From assembly GCF_024362695.1 (NCBI RefSeq), contig NC_065407.1:5704001-5768000 (forward strand): a stretch of 64,000 bases of DNA. The letters run 5' to 3'. This stretch comes from Pectinophora gossypiella (taxonomy: Eukaryota; Arthropoda; Insecta; Lepidoptera; Gelechiidae). The notes under the pieces are model-generated. The model was given only the letters and a program-made list of their open reading frames with translations. It was not told the origin of the DNA and did no database searches. The translations under genes were made by a program, and so were the position numbers. Of this stretch, positions 33,618 to 42,729 are shown piece after piece. The first letter of the stretch is position 1, and each line of letters starts with the position of its first letter.

Positions 33618-36600
33618 CTAAAACTTATATCTAACTTCTTTTCCTAATCTACATCTCCGAATAGGACGGGTATGGGGCGATATAGGGATAGGCTTAGGCG
33701 TCGTCGGTGCGGTTGCGATCGGCTGGTTGCCAGACTCCGGTTCCGACGTCGCTTCCTCATACTCCGTGTCCGAAGTCGTAGCCGCCCTGGCAGGCGACGC
33801 CTGTGTCCCCGGCTCCGTCGACCCCTCCGACCGGTCACTCACTGACCTGACCACGTCAGACTTGTTGGTCTCTTGACTACTATCTGTTTCCCTAGAATCT
33901 GTGGGGAAAATGAGTGAACTCCGTGACCTACGTTTTAACTGATCGACATGTCTATGGGATTGTACACCATCACCATCAGAGACCTTGAAATTAGTGGTAC
34001 CTAAAGCCTCTGTTACCTTACCTGGCACCCACTTCTCCCCTTTTAAAAATTGACGGTACCATACGTCGTCGCCTACTTGTATATTCCTACCAGTTTTTCC
34101 TCCGGCCGCGTCCAACTGTCGTTTTTGAGCTAGTCGTACTTTATTTTCCCTATCTGGCTTTAACATATCTAACCGAGTACGTAATCGTCTATTCATCATT
34201 AATATAGCAGGACTTTCGCCCGTCGACGTGTGTTCTGTGTTCCTATAATATAACAAAAATGTTTGCAACGCTTGATTGATATTAATATTATCTACTATTG
34301 CTTTCTTAATAACCCTTTTCATTGTTTTTACGGCATTTTCCGCAGCCCCATTCGACGAGGGGTGATATGGTGCGGTAAAAATATGTTCAATGCCGTCTTT
34401 CGAAACAAAATTTTGGAATTCCTTACTAGTGAAAGGTGGCCCATTGTCACTTATAATTTGCTTCGGCAGTCCCCACCTACTCCATAGCTCCCGTAACCGT
34501 TCTATAGTAGCGCCGGCCGCGGTACTGGGCACTTGAAATACTTCCAACCACTTGGACATAGCATCTACGATGACTAGATAGGTTCTACCATTGATGGGCC
34601 CCATGAAATCCAAATGGAGCCTGGCCCAGGGCCGCTGCGGCCACGGCCAGGGCTGCGGCGCGCGGCGCGGCGGCGCGTCGGCCACAGCGGCGCACGTGCC
34701 GCACGCGCGGCTCGCCGCCTCCACCGCCTCGTCCACGCCGGGCCACCACACGTAACTGCGTGCCAACGCCTTCGACTTCACTATGCCCATATGAGGTTCA
34801 TGAATTATTTCAAGCACCCTAGTCCTACATTTTTCCGGAATCACTACCCTGTGACCCCACATTACACAACCCAGTTCTTCATACAATTCCTGTTTCCTAT
34901 TAATGTACGGTTGCAACCCTAATATATCGCAGTCTGTAGGCCAGCCATCGCGAATATAACTTAGTACCCTGCCTAATATGGGATCACTCTGTGTATGTTT
35001 TTTAATTTCATTGTAATTTAAAAGTAAAGCCTCCTGCGCAAAATGCAAATAAGTTTGCTCGGGTATTTTATCATTATCCTTGTTATTTAATTGTTCCGTA
35101 ATCGGCAGTCGTGATAGTCCGTCGGCACAATTGTCATTGGATTTTATATACTCAATATCGTAATCGTACGCTGACAAAATTACGGCCCAACGTTGCATGC
35201 GGCTGGCTGTCATGGTGGGAATACCTTTACAAGGATTTAGTATTGAAACTAGCGGCTTATGATCTGTTCGCAAGAGAAAATGACGACCGTACAGGTATTG
35301 ATGGAATTTCTTCATACAAAATATTATCGCGAGGGCCTCACGGTGGATCTGTGAGTAATTCTTTTCCGCCGGTGTAAGCGAGCGCGAAGCATAGGCCACG
35401 GGCCGCTCGCGGCCCCGGTGGTCGCGCTGCGCCAGCACGCCGCCCACCCCGCACGGGCTGGCGTCGCATGTCACCACCACGGGTCGCGACGGGTCGTAGT
35501 GCGCCAGCACGTCTGCGCTCGACAACAATTTTTTTACCTGGCGGAATGCCTGCTCGCATTTACTATTCCACATCCACTCGACCCCCTTACGTAATAGATT
35601 GTATAGCGGCGATAATACAAAACTAAAATTTTTAACAAACTTTGCAAAGAAGTTAACTAAACCCAAAAAGGAGCGTAAATCCGAAACATTTTTCGGTGTT
35701 TGGATTTCCTTTATAGCGTCTATTTTAGAAGTATCTGCTTTTATACCTTCCCTTGATACAATATTCCCCAAGTATGTAACTTCATCTACCAAAAATACGC
35801 ATTTGCTCCTTTTCAGCTTTAATCCGTTACTATGCAATCTCTGTAGAACCATACTTAACGCTTGCAAATGCTCCATTTTCGTCTTGCCCCCGATTATGAC
35901 ATCATCTAAGAATACTTGAACATTTGGCACTCCTCTAAATAAGTTCATCATTATGCGTTGGAAAATACCTACACTTGACGCTAGACCGTAGACTAACCTA
36001 TTATAACGGAATAATCCCCGGTGTGTGTTAATCACCGTGTATACTTTTGATTCGTCCAATTCTATCTGGTTATAAGCTTGAGATAAATCTATCTTGCTAA
36101 AATAACGTGAACCATTTAACCCCACTAATACATCTTCTATCTTTGGCAACGGGTAGCGGTCGATCAGTAAAACCGGATTTAAAGTCGCCTTATAATCCGC
36201 ACAGATTCTAAGTGTACCGTCAGGTTTGTTGATGGGCACGAGCGGCGAGGCCCAGTCGGAGCAGTCGACGGGCTCGATGACACCAGCTCGCAGCATCTCA
36301 TCCAACGCCGCGTCGACTCGCTCGCGCAGCGCATACGGCAACGGCCGCGCGCGATGGAACACGGGCGCCGCGTCCTCTCGCACACGCAACGTCGCCTTGC
36401 CTCCCGCATACCGCCCCAGTCCCTTGCTGAATATCTCCCTATATCTGTCGAGTAAATCACAAATCTGATTATCTAATTGACCCGCTTTATGAATCGATAC
36501 AAAATTGCAGTACAACTTAGGTACATCAATCTGGAGTTCGGCTAACCATTGCCTCCCTATTAATGTAGTAGTACCGTCCTTTATCACGAACAATTCTAAT

Positions 36601-37769
36601 CTTTTTTCTCGGTCCTGGTATCGAACTAGTGGCCGTATTATGCCTAAAGGTTTAATTTTAGACCCATTGTAAAATCTCAACACTGTATTATCACTTTCTA
36701 TACACAAATGAGAAAAATAGGCATTATAAGTATCTTTGTTTATACACGAAATAGCGGTTCCCGTATCTATCTCCATTGTTATCATTTTATTGTCAATAAA
36801 GACCGGTATACTCACAGCCTTGTAATTATTTAACGATAACAGGTTTATATTCTCCTCGATGTCCCCGTCGTCTTCCTCGCTGGACCCGCGACCGACGTCA
36901 CCGAAATGAAACCCTCCGCGCTGTCCTCCCCGGCGATGGTAAGGCCTTCCCCGCGATGATTGTCCCAGCTGCTCCCGTTCCGGGCACACCCGCCGCAAAT
37001 GCCCTGTAGCTTGGCATTTACTGCATACGTAATCCCGGAACCGACATGTAGAAAAGTCATGGTTAGTCGCTCCGCAAGCTCCACAGTTCCTAGTCCTAGC
37101 GGCCGCCTGCCGCCGCGTGTCAGCTGGCCGCGCGCCCGGCCGCGCCGCCGCGCGCGCCGCCCCCGCTCCGCCAGCCCGCTGGCTGCCCGCCGTCAGGGCA
37201 TGGACTTCACACATCGATTTCGTGCTCGTGGAAGTATTACCGCAGCCATTGTCCACCACGGCCGAATCCCTCTCCGCCGCTTCTAAGGAACTCGCCAATC
37301 TCACTGCTTGTGCGAATGTAAAAGAGTCTTCTTCCGCGAACAACCGTTGCCTGATGACGTCACTTCTGATCCCACAAACAAATTGATCCCGCAAATTGTC
37401 GTTTAAGTTCGCTGCGAATTTACAATTGCGAGACAACTTTTTTAGTTCCGCTACGTAAGTTGCAATGTCTTCTCCGTTCCCCTGTCGTTTCTGTCTAAAT
37501 CGGTATCTCTCCGCTAATAATGACGGTGTCGGTTGTAAATGTTTTCGCATCAAGTCGACCACGTCATCGTACGTTAATTCCGATGGCTTCTTTGGACTTG
37601 CGAGGTTGACGAGCAACTCATATGCCTCCTCCCCCATAGTTGCAATCAACGTTGGCAGCTTCAATTCTCTGTCGACCTTGTTGACCTTAAAGTACATCTC
37701 CAGTCTGTCTACGTACGACGACCACGACCCGGACCTCACATCAAACTCACTTAGCTTGCCGATTGACAT
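33618..37769 (-). CDS. Ty3/gypsy retrotransposon Gag-Pol polyprotein
   Basis: A 1383-residue uninterrupted frame fuses Gag and Pol. Order: Gag (1-170); an Ala/Arg-rich linker (198-226); two C-x2-C-x4-H-x4-C zinc knuckles (229-242, 249-262); aspartic protease with DTG (335-337); reverse transcriptase (about 490-670) with FLDD at 620-623; RNase H (about 765-885; D769, E811, D836); integrase zinc domain (H990, H993, C1023, C1026), catalytic D1054, D1108 and E1144, and a GPY/F-like module (about 1234-1252). The order protease-RT-RNaseH-integrase defines Metaviridae. Absence of an env frame and the Gag-Pol fusion suggest a mag-like clade (inference). It replicates through virus-like particles in the cell. 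Parts are far richer in GC than the host DNA (34650-34740, 37090-37190). It lies antisense in the receptor's last intron. Confidence 0.95.
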   Translation of the reverse strand: MSIGKLSEFDVRSGSWSSYVDRLEMYFKVNKVDRELKLPTLIATMGEEAYELLVNLASPKKPSELTYDDVVDLMRKHLQPTPSLLAERYRFRQKRQGNGEDIATYVAELKKLSRNCKFAANLNDNLRDQFVCGIRSDVIRQRLFAEEDSFTFAQAVRLASSLEAAERDSAVVDNGCGNTSTSTKSMCEVHALTAGSQRAGGAGAARAAARPGARPADTRRQAAARTRNCGACGATNHDFSTCRFRDYVCSKCQATGHLRRVCPEREQLGQSSRGRPYHRRGGQRGGFHFGDVGRGSSEEDDGDIEENINLLSLNNYKAVSIPVFIDNKMITMEIDTGTAISCINKDTYNAYFSHLCIESDNTVLRFYNGSKIKPLGIIRPLVRYQDREKRLELFVIKDGTTTLIGRQWLAELQIDVPKLYCNFVSIHKAGQLDNQICDLLDRYREIFSKGLGRYAGGKATLRVREDAAPVFHRARPLPYALRERVDAALDEMLRAGVIEPVDCSDWASPLVPINKPDGTLRICADYKATLNPVLLIDRYPLPKIEDVLVGLNGSRYFSKIDLSQAYNQIELDESKVYTVINTHRGLFRYNRLVYGLASSVGIFQRIMMNLFRGVPNVQVFLDDVIIGGKTKMEHLQALSMVLQRLHSNGLKLKRSKCVFLVDEVTYLGNIVSREGIKADTSKIDAIKEIQTPKNVSDLRSFLGLVNFFAKFVKNFSFVLSPLYNLLRKGVEWMWNSKCEQAFRQVKKLLSSADVLAHYDPSRPVVVTCDASPCGVGGVLAQRDHRGRERPVAYASRSLTPAEKNYSQIHREALAIIFCMKKFHQYLYGRHFLLRTDHKPLVSILNPCKGIPTMTASRMQRWAVILSAYDYDIEYIKSNDNCADGLSRLPITEQLNNKDNDKIPEQTYLHFAQEALLLNYNEIKKHTQSDPILGRVLSYIRDGWPTDCDILGLQPYINRKQELYEELGCVMWGHRVVIPEKCRTRVLEIIHEPHMGIVKSKALARSYVWWPGVDEAVEAASRACGTCAAVADAPPRRAPQPWPWPQRPWARLHLDFMGPINGRTYLVIVDAMSKWLEVFQVPSTAAGATIERLRELWSRWGLPKQIISDNGPPFTSKEFQNFVSKDGIEHIFTAPYHPSSNGAAENAVKTMKRVIKKAIVDNININQALQTFLLYYRNTEHTSTGESPAILMMNRRLRTRLDMLKPDRENKVRLAQKRQLDAAGGKTGRNIQVGDDVWYRQFLKGEKWVPGKVTEALGTTNFKVSDGDGVQSHRHVDQLKRRSRSSLIFPTDSRETDSSQETNKSDVVRSVSDRSEGSTEPGTQASPARAATTSDTEYEEATSEPESGNQPIATAPTTPKPIPISPHTRPIRRCRLGKEVRYKF

Positions 37770-37820
37770 TGTCTATTGTTTTATTATGTTCGTAACACGC
37801 GTAAAACCCGATTTTATTAG

Positions 37821-37830
37821 CCTGTCGCCA
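37821..37830 (-). other. Primer binding site
   Basis: On the minus strand TGGCGACAGG follows the 5' LTR remnant after one base (G). TGG complements a tRNA CCA end, and TGGCGAC is typical of arginine-tRNA-primed insect elements. The gag ATG is about 50 nt further on. Confidence 0.65.
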
Positions 37831-37882
37831 CTGAAGTATTTACTAGGACAGGGAACAATGATACGCACAGCTGATCGTTCAA
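37831..37882 (-). repeat. 5' LTR remnant
   Basis: 52 bp identical to 33336-33387 except one A/G difference. Beyond 37882 the similarity stops, so the U3 side of this LTR is missing or rearranged. Confidence 0.7.
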
Positions 37883-37887
37883 GTTTC

Positions 37888-37990
37888 AACGCGGTCTTCT
37901 TCTTCTATCGTGTGGATTGTGAGGTGGAGTACCAACGTCATCAACCCTGGTATCAGGGTTACTTTTGAGCCGCCAAAGATCCAACGCGGT
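37888..37990 (-). repeat. SINE-A tail insertion with target-site duplication
   Basis: An inverted SINE-A tail (37897-37981; 'tattgtgaggtggag'-like, 'ctttggcggctcaaaagtaa') is flanked by 'caacgcggt' at 37888-37896 and 37982-37990. A tail-only copy with its own duplication is a 5'-truncated retroposition. Confidence 0.75.
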
Positions 37991-38194
37991 ATGCACCAAT
38001 CAGGTTGATTGAAGTCAATTCATAGCCGCGTGGAACATACAGCGAACATAATATGCCTGTCTATCTTGTTCCTTTCCTAATTTAAAAAAAAATGTGAATG
38101 TCCGTTTGGCAGAGTAATCTTTAACCATTTAAGTTTATTAAGTGTTGTTTTATTGTTTTAAGTTTTATTTCTTTATTGTTTTATTACATTGCCA

Positions 38195-38460
38195 TCTTTT
38201 AATTGGGTAGTTTCCTAGGTCAAAGATAATTATGAAATTCTGATTACTAAATAAAGGTACGACTAAAATCGTATTTTTTTGTATTTAACTTATTTATTAA
38301 TTTAAATAAAGAAAAATGTAACAATAAGTGCGATATTTTGTCACGTTTTTCTATGACGTCCCAGTTCGCTTTTTCATACAAATTCCACAGTAATTTCGTG
38401 TTTTGACGTTTAGAAAAAAGTAACTGATTTAACTAGTTGGAATCTACCCTATTAGGTTAC
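38195..38460 (+). repeat. Family F copy
   Basis: Blocks 'attgggtagtttcctaggtc', 'aataagtgcgatattttgtc', 'ttcatacaaattccacagta', 'cgtgttttgacgtttagaaa' and 'aactagttggaatctaccc' align with 42335-42720 and, inverted, with 11560-11860. Confidence 0.7.
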
Positions 38461-38469
38461 TACCCTATA

Positions 38470-39060
38470 GGTTGAGTTACATGTAAAAGTGTGTCTGTTA
38501 ACAAACTTAAGAAATAAAAAAACTTCACCACGCAGCTCCATACCGGGTTAGCAGATGTGTTTAGGGAATTGGTTTAACACCTAATAGCTTATATCAATAG
38601 CTAGGATAAAAATGAATCTACTAAATGTTATTCAGCGACTTACCGGACCCGAATCACTAAGCTTTTCTCATTCTGTTTCTGAATCACTCTCCATAAATTA
38701 ATGGGATAACCTTCAAATGGAATAAATTCTCTACCTCTTTTGTTAAAATATACTTGACAACATCACAACTGCCACAAAATATGTACATCACACAAAACAA
38801 CAAACAAGGTATATTTACGCTTCATACGAAGATCCCAATGGAAATGTAAAGGACCAGTTTACTCACAAACCATTTATGAACGTTGCGTTTCCTCAAGAAA
38901 GACGGGTTATTTGATTTTGTACATATAGAGTGTTATTACCAAACGTTGTACCGGGTGAGAGCCTTCAGCGCTCCCCATTTGTCCGGCCAAGTAGATAATG
39001 CTATCTGCGGCAAATCTACAATAAGTCACGTCAAAAAAAGAAGGTTAATATTATTATTAA
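38470..39060. other. No gene recognised
   Basis: AT-rich intron of the receptor. Frames under 70 codons only. 38530-38580 has weak SINE-A2 similarity ('caccacgcagctcca'). Confidence 0.5.
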
Positions 39061-39064
39061 TAGC

Positions 39065-39225
39065 CCTCGATGTCCTAAATCGATGTTAGCAAAGGCCTCT
39101 CTTCCTTTCTTCCACTCCTCCCTATTCCCAGCTTGTTCGTGCCACCGTTTCAAAAAGCCGTCTAACTCGTCGCGCTATCTTTTTCGTGGCCTTCCCCGAC
39201 GTCTGACAGCATTTGCAGGAACCCA
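39065..39225 (-). pseudogene. LINE ORF2 C-terminal fragment
   Basis: Minus-strand reading in two frames gives GRPRKR(W/I)RDEL-like, then FLKRWHEQAG and EEWKKGREAFAN, the standard closing motif of several insect LINE ORF2 proteins. At least one frameshift. Confidence 0.65.
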
Positions 39226-39274
39226 CTCTGTAGCTTTTTACACAGTAAAAAAAATAAATTACCATAGTAAAAGT

Positions 39275-39602
39275 TAGTACTCTTATTGAAAAAAATAGTA
39301 CCTGTTGTAAAAAAATTAGTACCATCACGGTTCTGGATTTATAGCCATGTTTTATTGCACTTGCTAGCTTGACGGTGAGCGAAATTTGGCGAGAGTTAAC
39401 GACAAGGTCTTTCGCTTTGATTTACGCCAAAAATTAGTACCGAAATAGTACTCACCCCCTGCAAAATACCGAAATTAGTACTTCAACGGTTATAAAGGCA
39501 GTAAAGTTCTTTGATCCCGCTGGCTTGACGTTTTGAAAATACCTATTATCTGGGGAACGCTTGCATACTTCAGTTTGTAACTAACCTTGTATGAAATAGT
39601 AC
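39275..39602 (+). repeat. Cluster of seven TAGTAC hexamers
   Basis: TAGTAC occurs at 39275, 39296, 39317, 39435, 39446, 39476 and 39597, always preceded by AT-rich sequence (usually aaat or att) and in the same orientation. It could be a decayed short tandem repeat or a binding-site cluster. Nothing else is recognised here. Confidence 0.6.
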
Positions 39603-39937
39603 TCCCTACCATCATAATTTTGATCCAATTCTCTTTGTAGAAATGTGTTAAAAAAAAAACATTATAACCTATGTCATACATTTGTTGTTGATACAGTCAC
39701 GTAGACAATTACATAACCTCACAATTCATTCGTAAGTATTGCCATCGCCAGTATTGCCATTTTGGAGGTCTGCCCTACCATTACAAAAAATTGCTATTAT
39801 ATGCACTAAGCGTAAACTTGACGCACTTGAGCGCCCATACATCTTGTTTATTGTACTTCAAATCTTACAAAAGCTTCTAGATAGTAGCCTACCTCTTAGT
39901 GACTATCGGAGGACCTTAAAAGAACAACTTCACACAG

Positions 39938-40475
39938 TGATAATGAAGGACTTTCCAGGCTACGTTCGTCAAAAGCAATATAGAGATGGCTGTAAAAAAA
40001 TCCTTCGTTTAATCATCTAATTTCATAGATAACAGACATATGCGTCTTTTTTTTGTTTTTGGGTATAAATGATGATTGATGACCCTTTTTATTACATAAC
40101 ATACACATAAACAGCCTATATACGTCCCACTGCTGGGCACAGGCCTCCCCTCAATCAACCGGAGGGGGTATGGAGCAAACCTTAACGTTTAACCTTGACC
40201 TTTTAACCTTTTTATTACACTCAGGCTTAATTACATCTTCCACTCATTATTATTCTGTCCAAAATAAAGAAGAAATATAATGTAGCAACATACTTAATGT
40301 GATCCAGATATCAAGCAACAATTATTTCAAGCTTCTGCCAATTACATTGTATTTTGAAATAATTATGTGCTCAAGTAATGAGAAAATAGGTAATTATCAC
40401 GTTAAAGCTGTACGACGCCATCTATCTCTATATTATTGTTGTAAGTAAACATATCCTGGAAAAGCCCTCATTATT
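39938..40475 (-). mobile_element. THAP-MITE copy 2
   Basis: The left terminal repeat 'taatgaaggactttccaggc' with 'caatatagagatggctgt' pairs with the right terminal repeat 'acgacgccatctatctctat' to 'cctggaaaagccctcatta'. The internal blocks 'acatcttccactcattatta' and 'atatcaagcaacaatta' match copies 1 and 3 inverted. A SINE-A2 tail is inserted at about 40097-40210. The 93-codon plus frame across the left end is fortuitous. Confidence 0.6.
40097..40215 (-). repeat. SINE-A2 tail nested in THAP-MITE
   Basis: Inverted 'aaacagcctatatacgtccc', 'gggcacaggcctcccctcaa', 'ggagggggtatggagcaaa'. It is flanked by 'cctttttattaca' at about 40083 and 40207, consistent with a target-site duplication. Confidence 0.7.
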
Positions 40476-40557
40476 ATTCTCTTTGTCACTGGCGTGTGAC
40501 GTCACGACTGGGACATTGCTATTGTGTAATTACCTTCTTGTGCAATTAACTTTCATT

Positions 40558-40871
40558 ACGTATCACATTTGAGGAGCTCGGTGGCGCGCAGCGGTTAACG
40601 CGCTCGGTCTGCGATTGCTGAAGTTAAGCAACTTTCGCAGAGGCCGGTCATAGGATGGGTGACCACAAAAAAAAGCTTCATCTCGAGCTCCTCCGTGCTT
40701 CGGAAGGCACGTTAAGCCGTTGGTCCCGGCTGCATTAGCAGTCGTTAATAACCAATCCGCACTGGGCCCGCGTGATGGTTTAAGGCCCGATCTCCCTATC
40801 CATCCATAGGGAAGGCCCGTGCCCCAACAGTGGGGACGTTAATGGGCTGATGATGATGACGTATCACATTT
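40558..40871 (+). repeat. SINE-B full-length copy with target-site duplication
   Basis: The element 40571-40858 is flanked by exact 'acgtatcacattt' (40558-40570, 40859-40871). The head 'gaggagctcggtggcgcgca' + 'gcggttaacgcgctcgg' resembles a tRNA 5' half with box A. It continues into 'ctgaagttaagcaactttcg' and 'ataggatgggtgaccac', which resemble the 5S rRNA A and C blocks. Then come the central domain and a tail ending 'cagtggggacgttaatgggc' + GATGATGAT. It defines the family borders. Confidence 0.9.
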
Positions 40872-41340
40872 AAGTTGGGTTCCGTTCTCTTGTCATATGC
40901 GACCAGCACTCGCGACACGTCAACCGCTACACGCGCGGCGCGAATTATATCGAGGGCTTTGACCAATAGATACAACATCTATTCACGTAGATAGCATTCG
41001 CTGCGTTCGGTGCTCAGCGCGGTTGTCGTGCAGAGCCTGTAGGACACACCTCATCATAATCCCCAATGAGGCGGCCCCAGCGCGGTGACAGCAGTGCCAA
41101 ATCAACCAAGACGGGACCACTCTAGCTGGCAGCCCTGGATCTACAGGAGAGTAACTGAATTGGGCACACCTGCCCTGTGAATTAGACCACTTAGCGGTCA
41201 CCTACAACTCATACATTTCATGGGTGGCCGTAAACGATATTTTATTAGGTATATTTCAGTGGTCGTAAAGTAATCGAAAAAACTATTTGAAGGCACCTCT
41301 AAATATTTTGCTAGGGACGCTACTGATAACCTCATCACAA
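40872..41340. other. GC-richer stretch, unassigned
   Basis: 41030-41205 is GC-richer than its surroundings and open for 72 codons on the minus strand, but I recognise no domain. It may be an old repeat in the receptor's last intron. Confidence 0.4.
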
Positions 41341-41375
41341 TTATAAAATATAAACAACAATTATTTTTTTAACAG

Positions 41376-41493
41376 GTCATCGAGACAGGGGAAGAAGGCA
41401 GCCAATTCCTATATCGAATCACATGGGCGAGAACGGGACAATCGCGAGTTGTCGCTCCGACACAGCCGTTATATGAGTAATCAATCTATCTGA
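41376..41493 (+). CDS. SKR: Receptor terminal exon (two possible reading frames)
   Basis: Follows the acceptor 'attatttttttaacag'. Entered in phase 2 (directly from 18853, or via 32910-33026) it encodes SSRQGKKAANSYIESHGRER and then 18 residues to TGA at 41491-41493. Entered in phase 0 (via 32912-33026) it encodes VIETGEEGSQFLYRITW and then 17 residues to TAA at 41478-41480. The first is basic and polar, as expected of a short GPCR tail. Both are free of early stops. Which one is used, or whether both are, cannot be settled from sequence alone. Confidence 0.65.
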
Positions 41494-41757
41494 ATATCTC
41501 GTGGAGTAGTAAGTGAAAACTAAACTGCCTTGTGAACGATTGAATTGGCCACAGACTGCATTTCGAGTAACTTTCTTTGGTGAAAATGTGGTGCGTTACG
41601 AGACGGGAGTGATTATAATGAATGTGACAAGCTAACAAGCATGGTGGATGGCGTTAGGCAGTCGACTATCGATAGATTGATATCCATTGTCGATTTTTTT
41701 CATCGATAGTACTGAGTTTGGCTTTCAACACAATCGTAGGTAAGTATTAAAAATAAA
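41494..41757 (+). other. Probable 3' UTR with AATAAA
   Basis: The first AATAAA after the stop codons is at 41752-41757. TATCGATAG-type sequences at 41664-41672 and 41702-41709 resemble the insect DRE motif, but this may be chance in AT-rich DNA. Confidence 0.4.
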
Positions 41758-42334
41758 CAAACAATTGACAGTTTATTTGTATTTATGAAAAACTATCGCT
41801 TTTGATAGTGTGACAACATTAATGGTGTGTGAATAGTATTTATAACGACTGCGTAAACAGACTAATATTAGTCTGTGTGCATCAGTAACTACTATGTAAA
41901 TACGTTATTTGAGTGTAGATAGACTTAATTATATTAAATTTGAGGTGCAAAAAGATTAGATAATAATAAGTAACATTCAGTCATTCATTTTATGAGCTTG
42001 TGTGTGATTCAGATTACGATAAAATAACATAGTATACCTACACATGTTTACATGAGCTTCTTCTTCATAATATAAAAATAAATTGATTGGTTGTTAGAGC
42101 TCTTTGAAATGTCAATGACGATGACATCCAAGTTATTTGTGAAAAAATGTGAAAGAAGTAAGTACTTATAAAAACTAAGCAACGTCAGATTTTAAATATT
42201 TTTATTACAATGTTTGATTATCCTTCCTTATTCTATTCGTGTGTCCATTATGTAAATAAACATACTAAATCGTAATCTGGCCCCTGCAATACAAGCTGAG
42301 TTTAGTGCTGGGACCGCCGCATATCTAGAGCAAT

Positions 42335-42720
42335 TGGGTAATTTCCTAGGTCAAAGATACATTAAAGTTTGAAATTATGATTACTAAATACAGATCTAAA
42401 GGTGACAAAAAACGTTTTCTTTTTTCTATTAAACATATTATGAGCCATGTCAGGGGCCTTTGGCGGCTCAATCATAACCCTGACACCAGGGTTGATGAGG
42501 CTGGTATTCCACCTCACAACCCACACGATAAGGAGGAGGATTAAACTTATTTATGAATTTTAATAAATAAATAAATAATAATAAGTGCGACTTTTTGTCA
42601 CGTTTTCCTATGACGTCACAGGTTGCTTTTTCATACAAATTCCATAGTAATTTTGTGTTTTGACGTTTAGTAAAAAGTACCTGATTTGACTAGTGGGAAA
42701 TTAGCCTATTGGTCATATTA
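42335..42720 (+). repeat. Family F copy interrupted by a SINE-A tail
   Basis: Same blocks as 38195-38460. A SINE-A tail (42440-42533: 'catgtcaggggcctttggcg' to 'cacaacccacacgataagga') splits it. The borders 'attaaacatatt' / 'attaaacttatt' look like its target-site duplication. Confidence 0.7.
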
Positions 42721-42729
42721 TAGTTGTCT

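Noticed and set aside
33618..37386. Many frames of 60-170 codons on both strands within the retrotransposon
   Set aside because: They overlap the single long gag-pol frame and show no domains of their own.
33337..37882. Envelope gene in the retrotransposon
   Set aside because: After the integrase and tail the frame ends, with only about 138 bp before the purine tract. There is no room for env.
37465..37968. 167-codon plus frame at the gag end
   Set aside because: Antisense shadow of gag plus LTR and SINE sequence; no domain.
39739..40020. 93-codon plus frame
   Set aside because: Its 3' half is the terminal repeat of THAP-MITE copy 2; no domain, so treated as chance.
41664..41709. DRE-like TATCGATA sites as a promoter of another gene
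   Set aside because: Two AT-rich octamer-like matches in a probable 3' UTR, with no exon following. Too weak to call.
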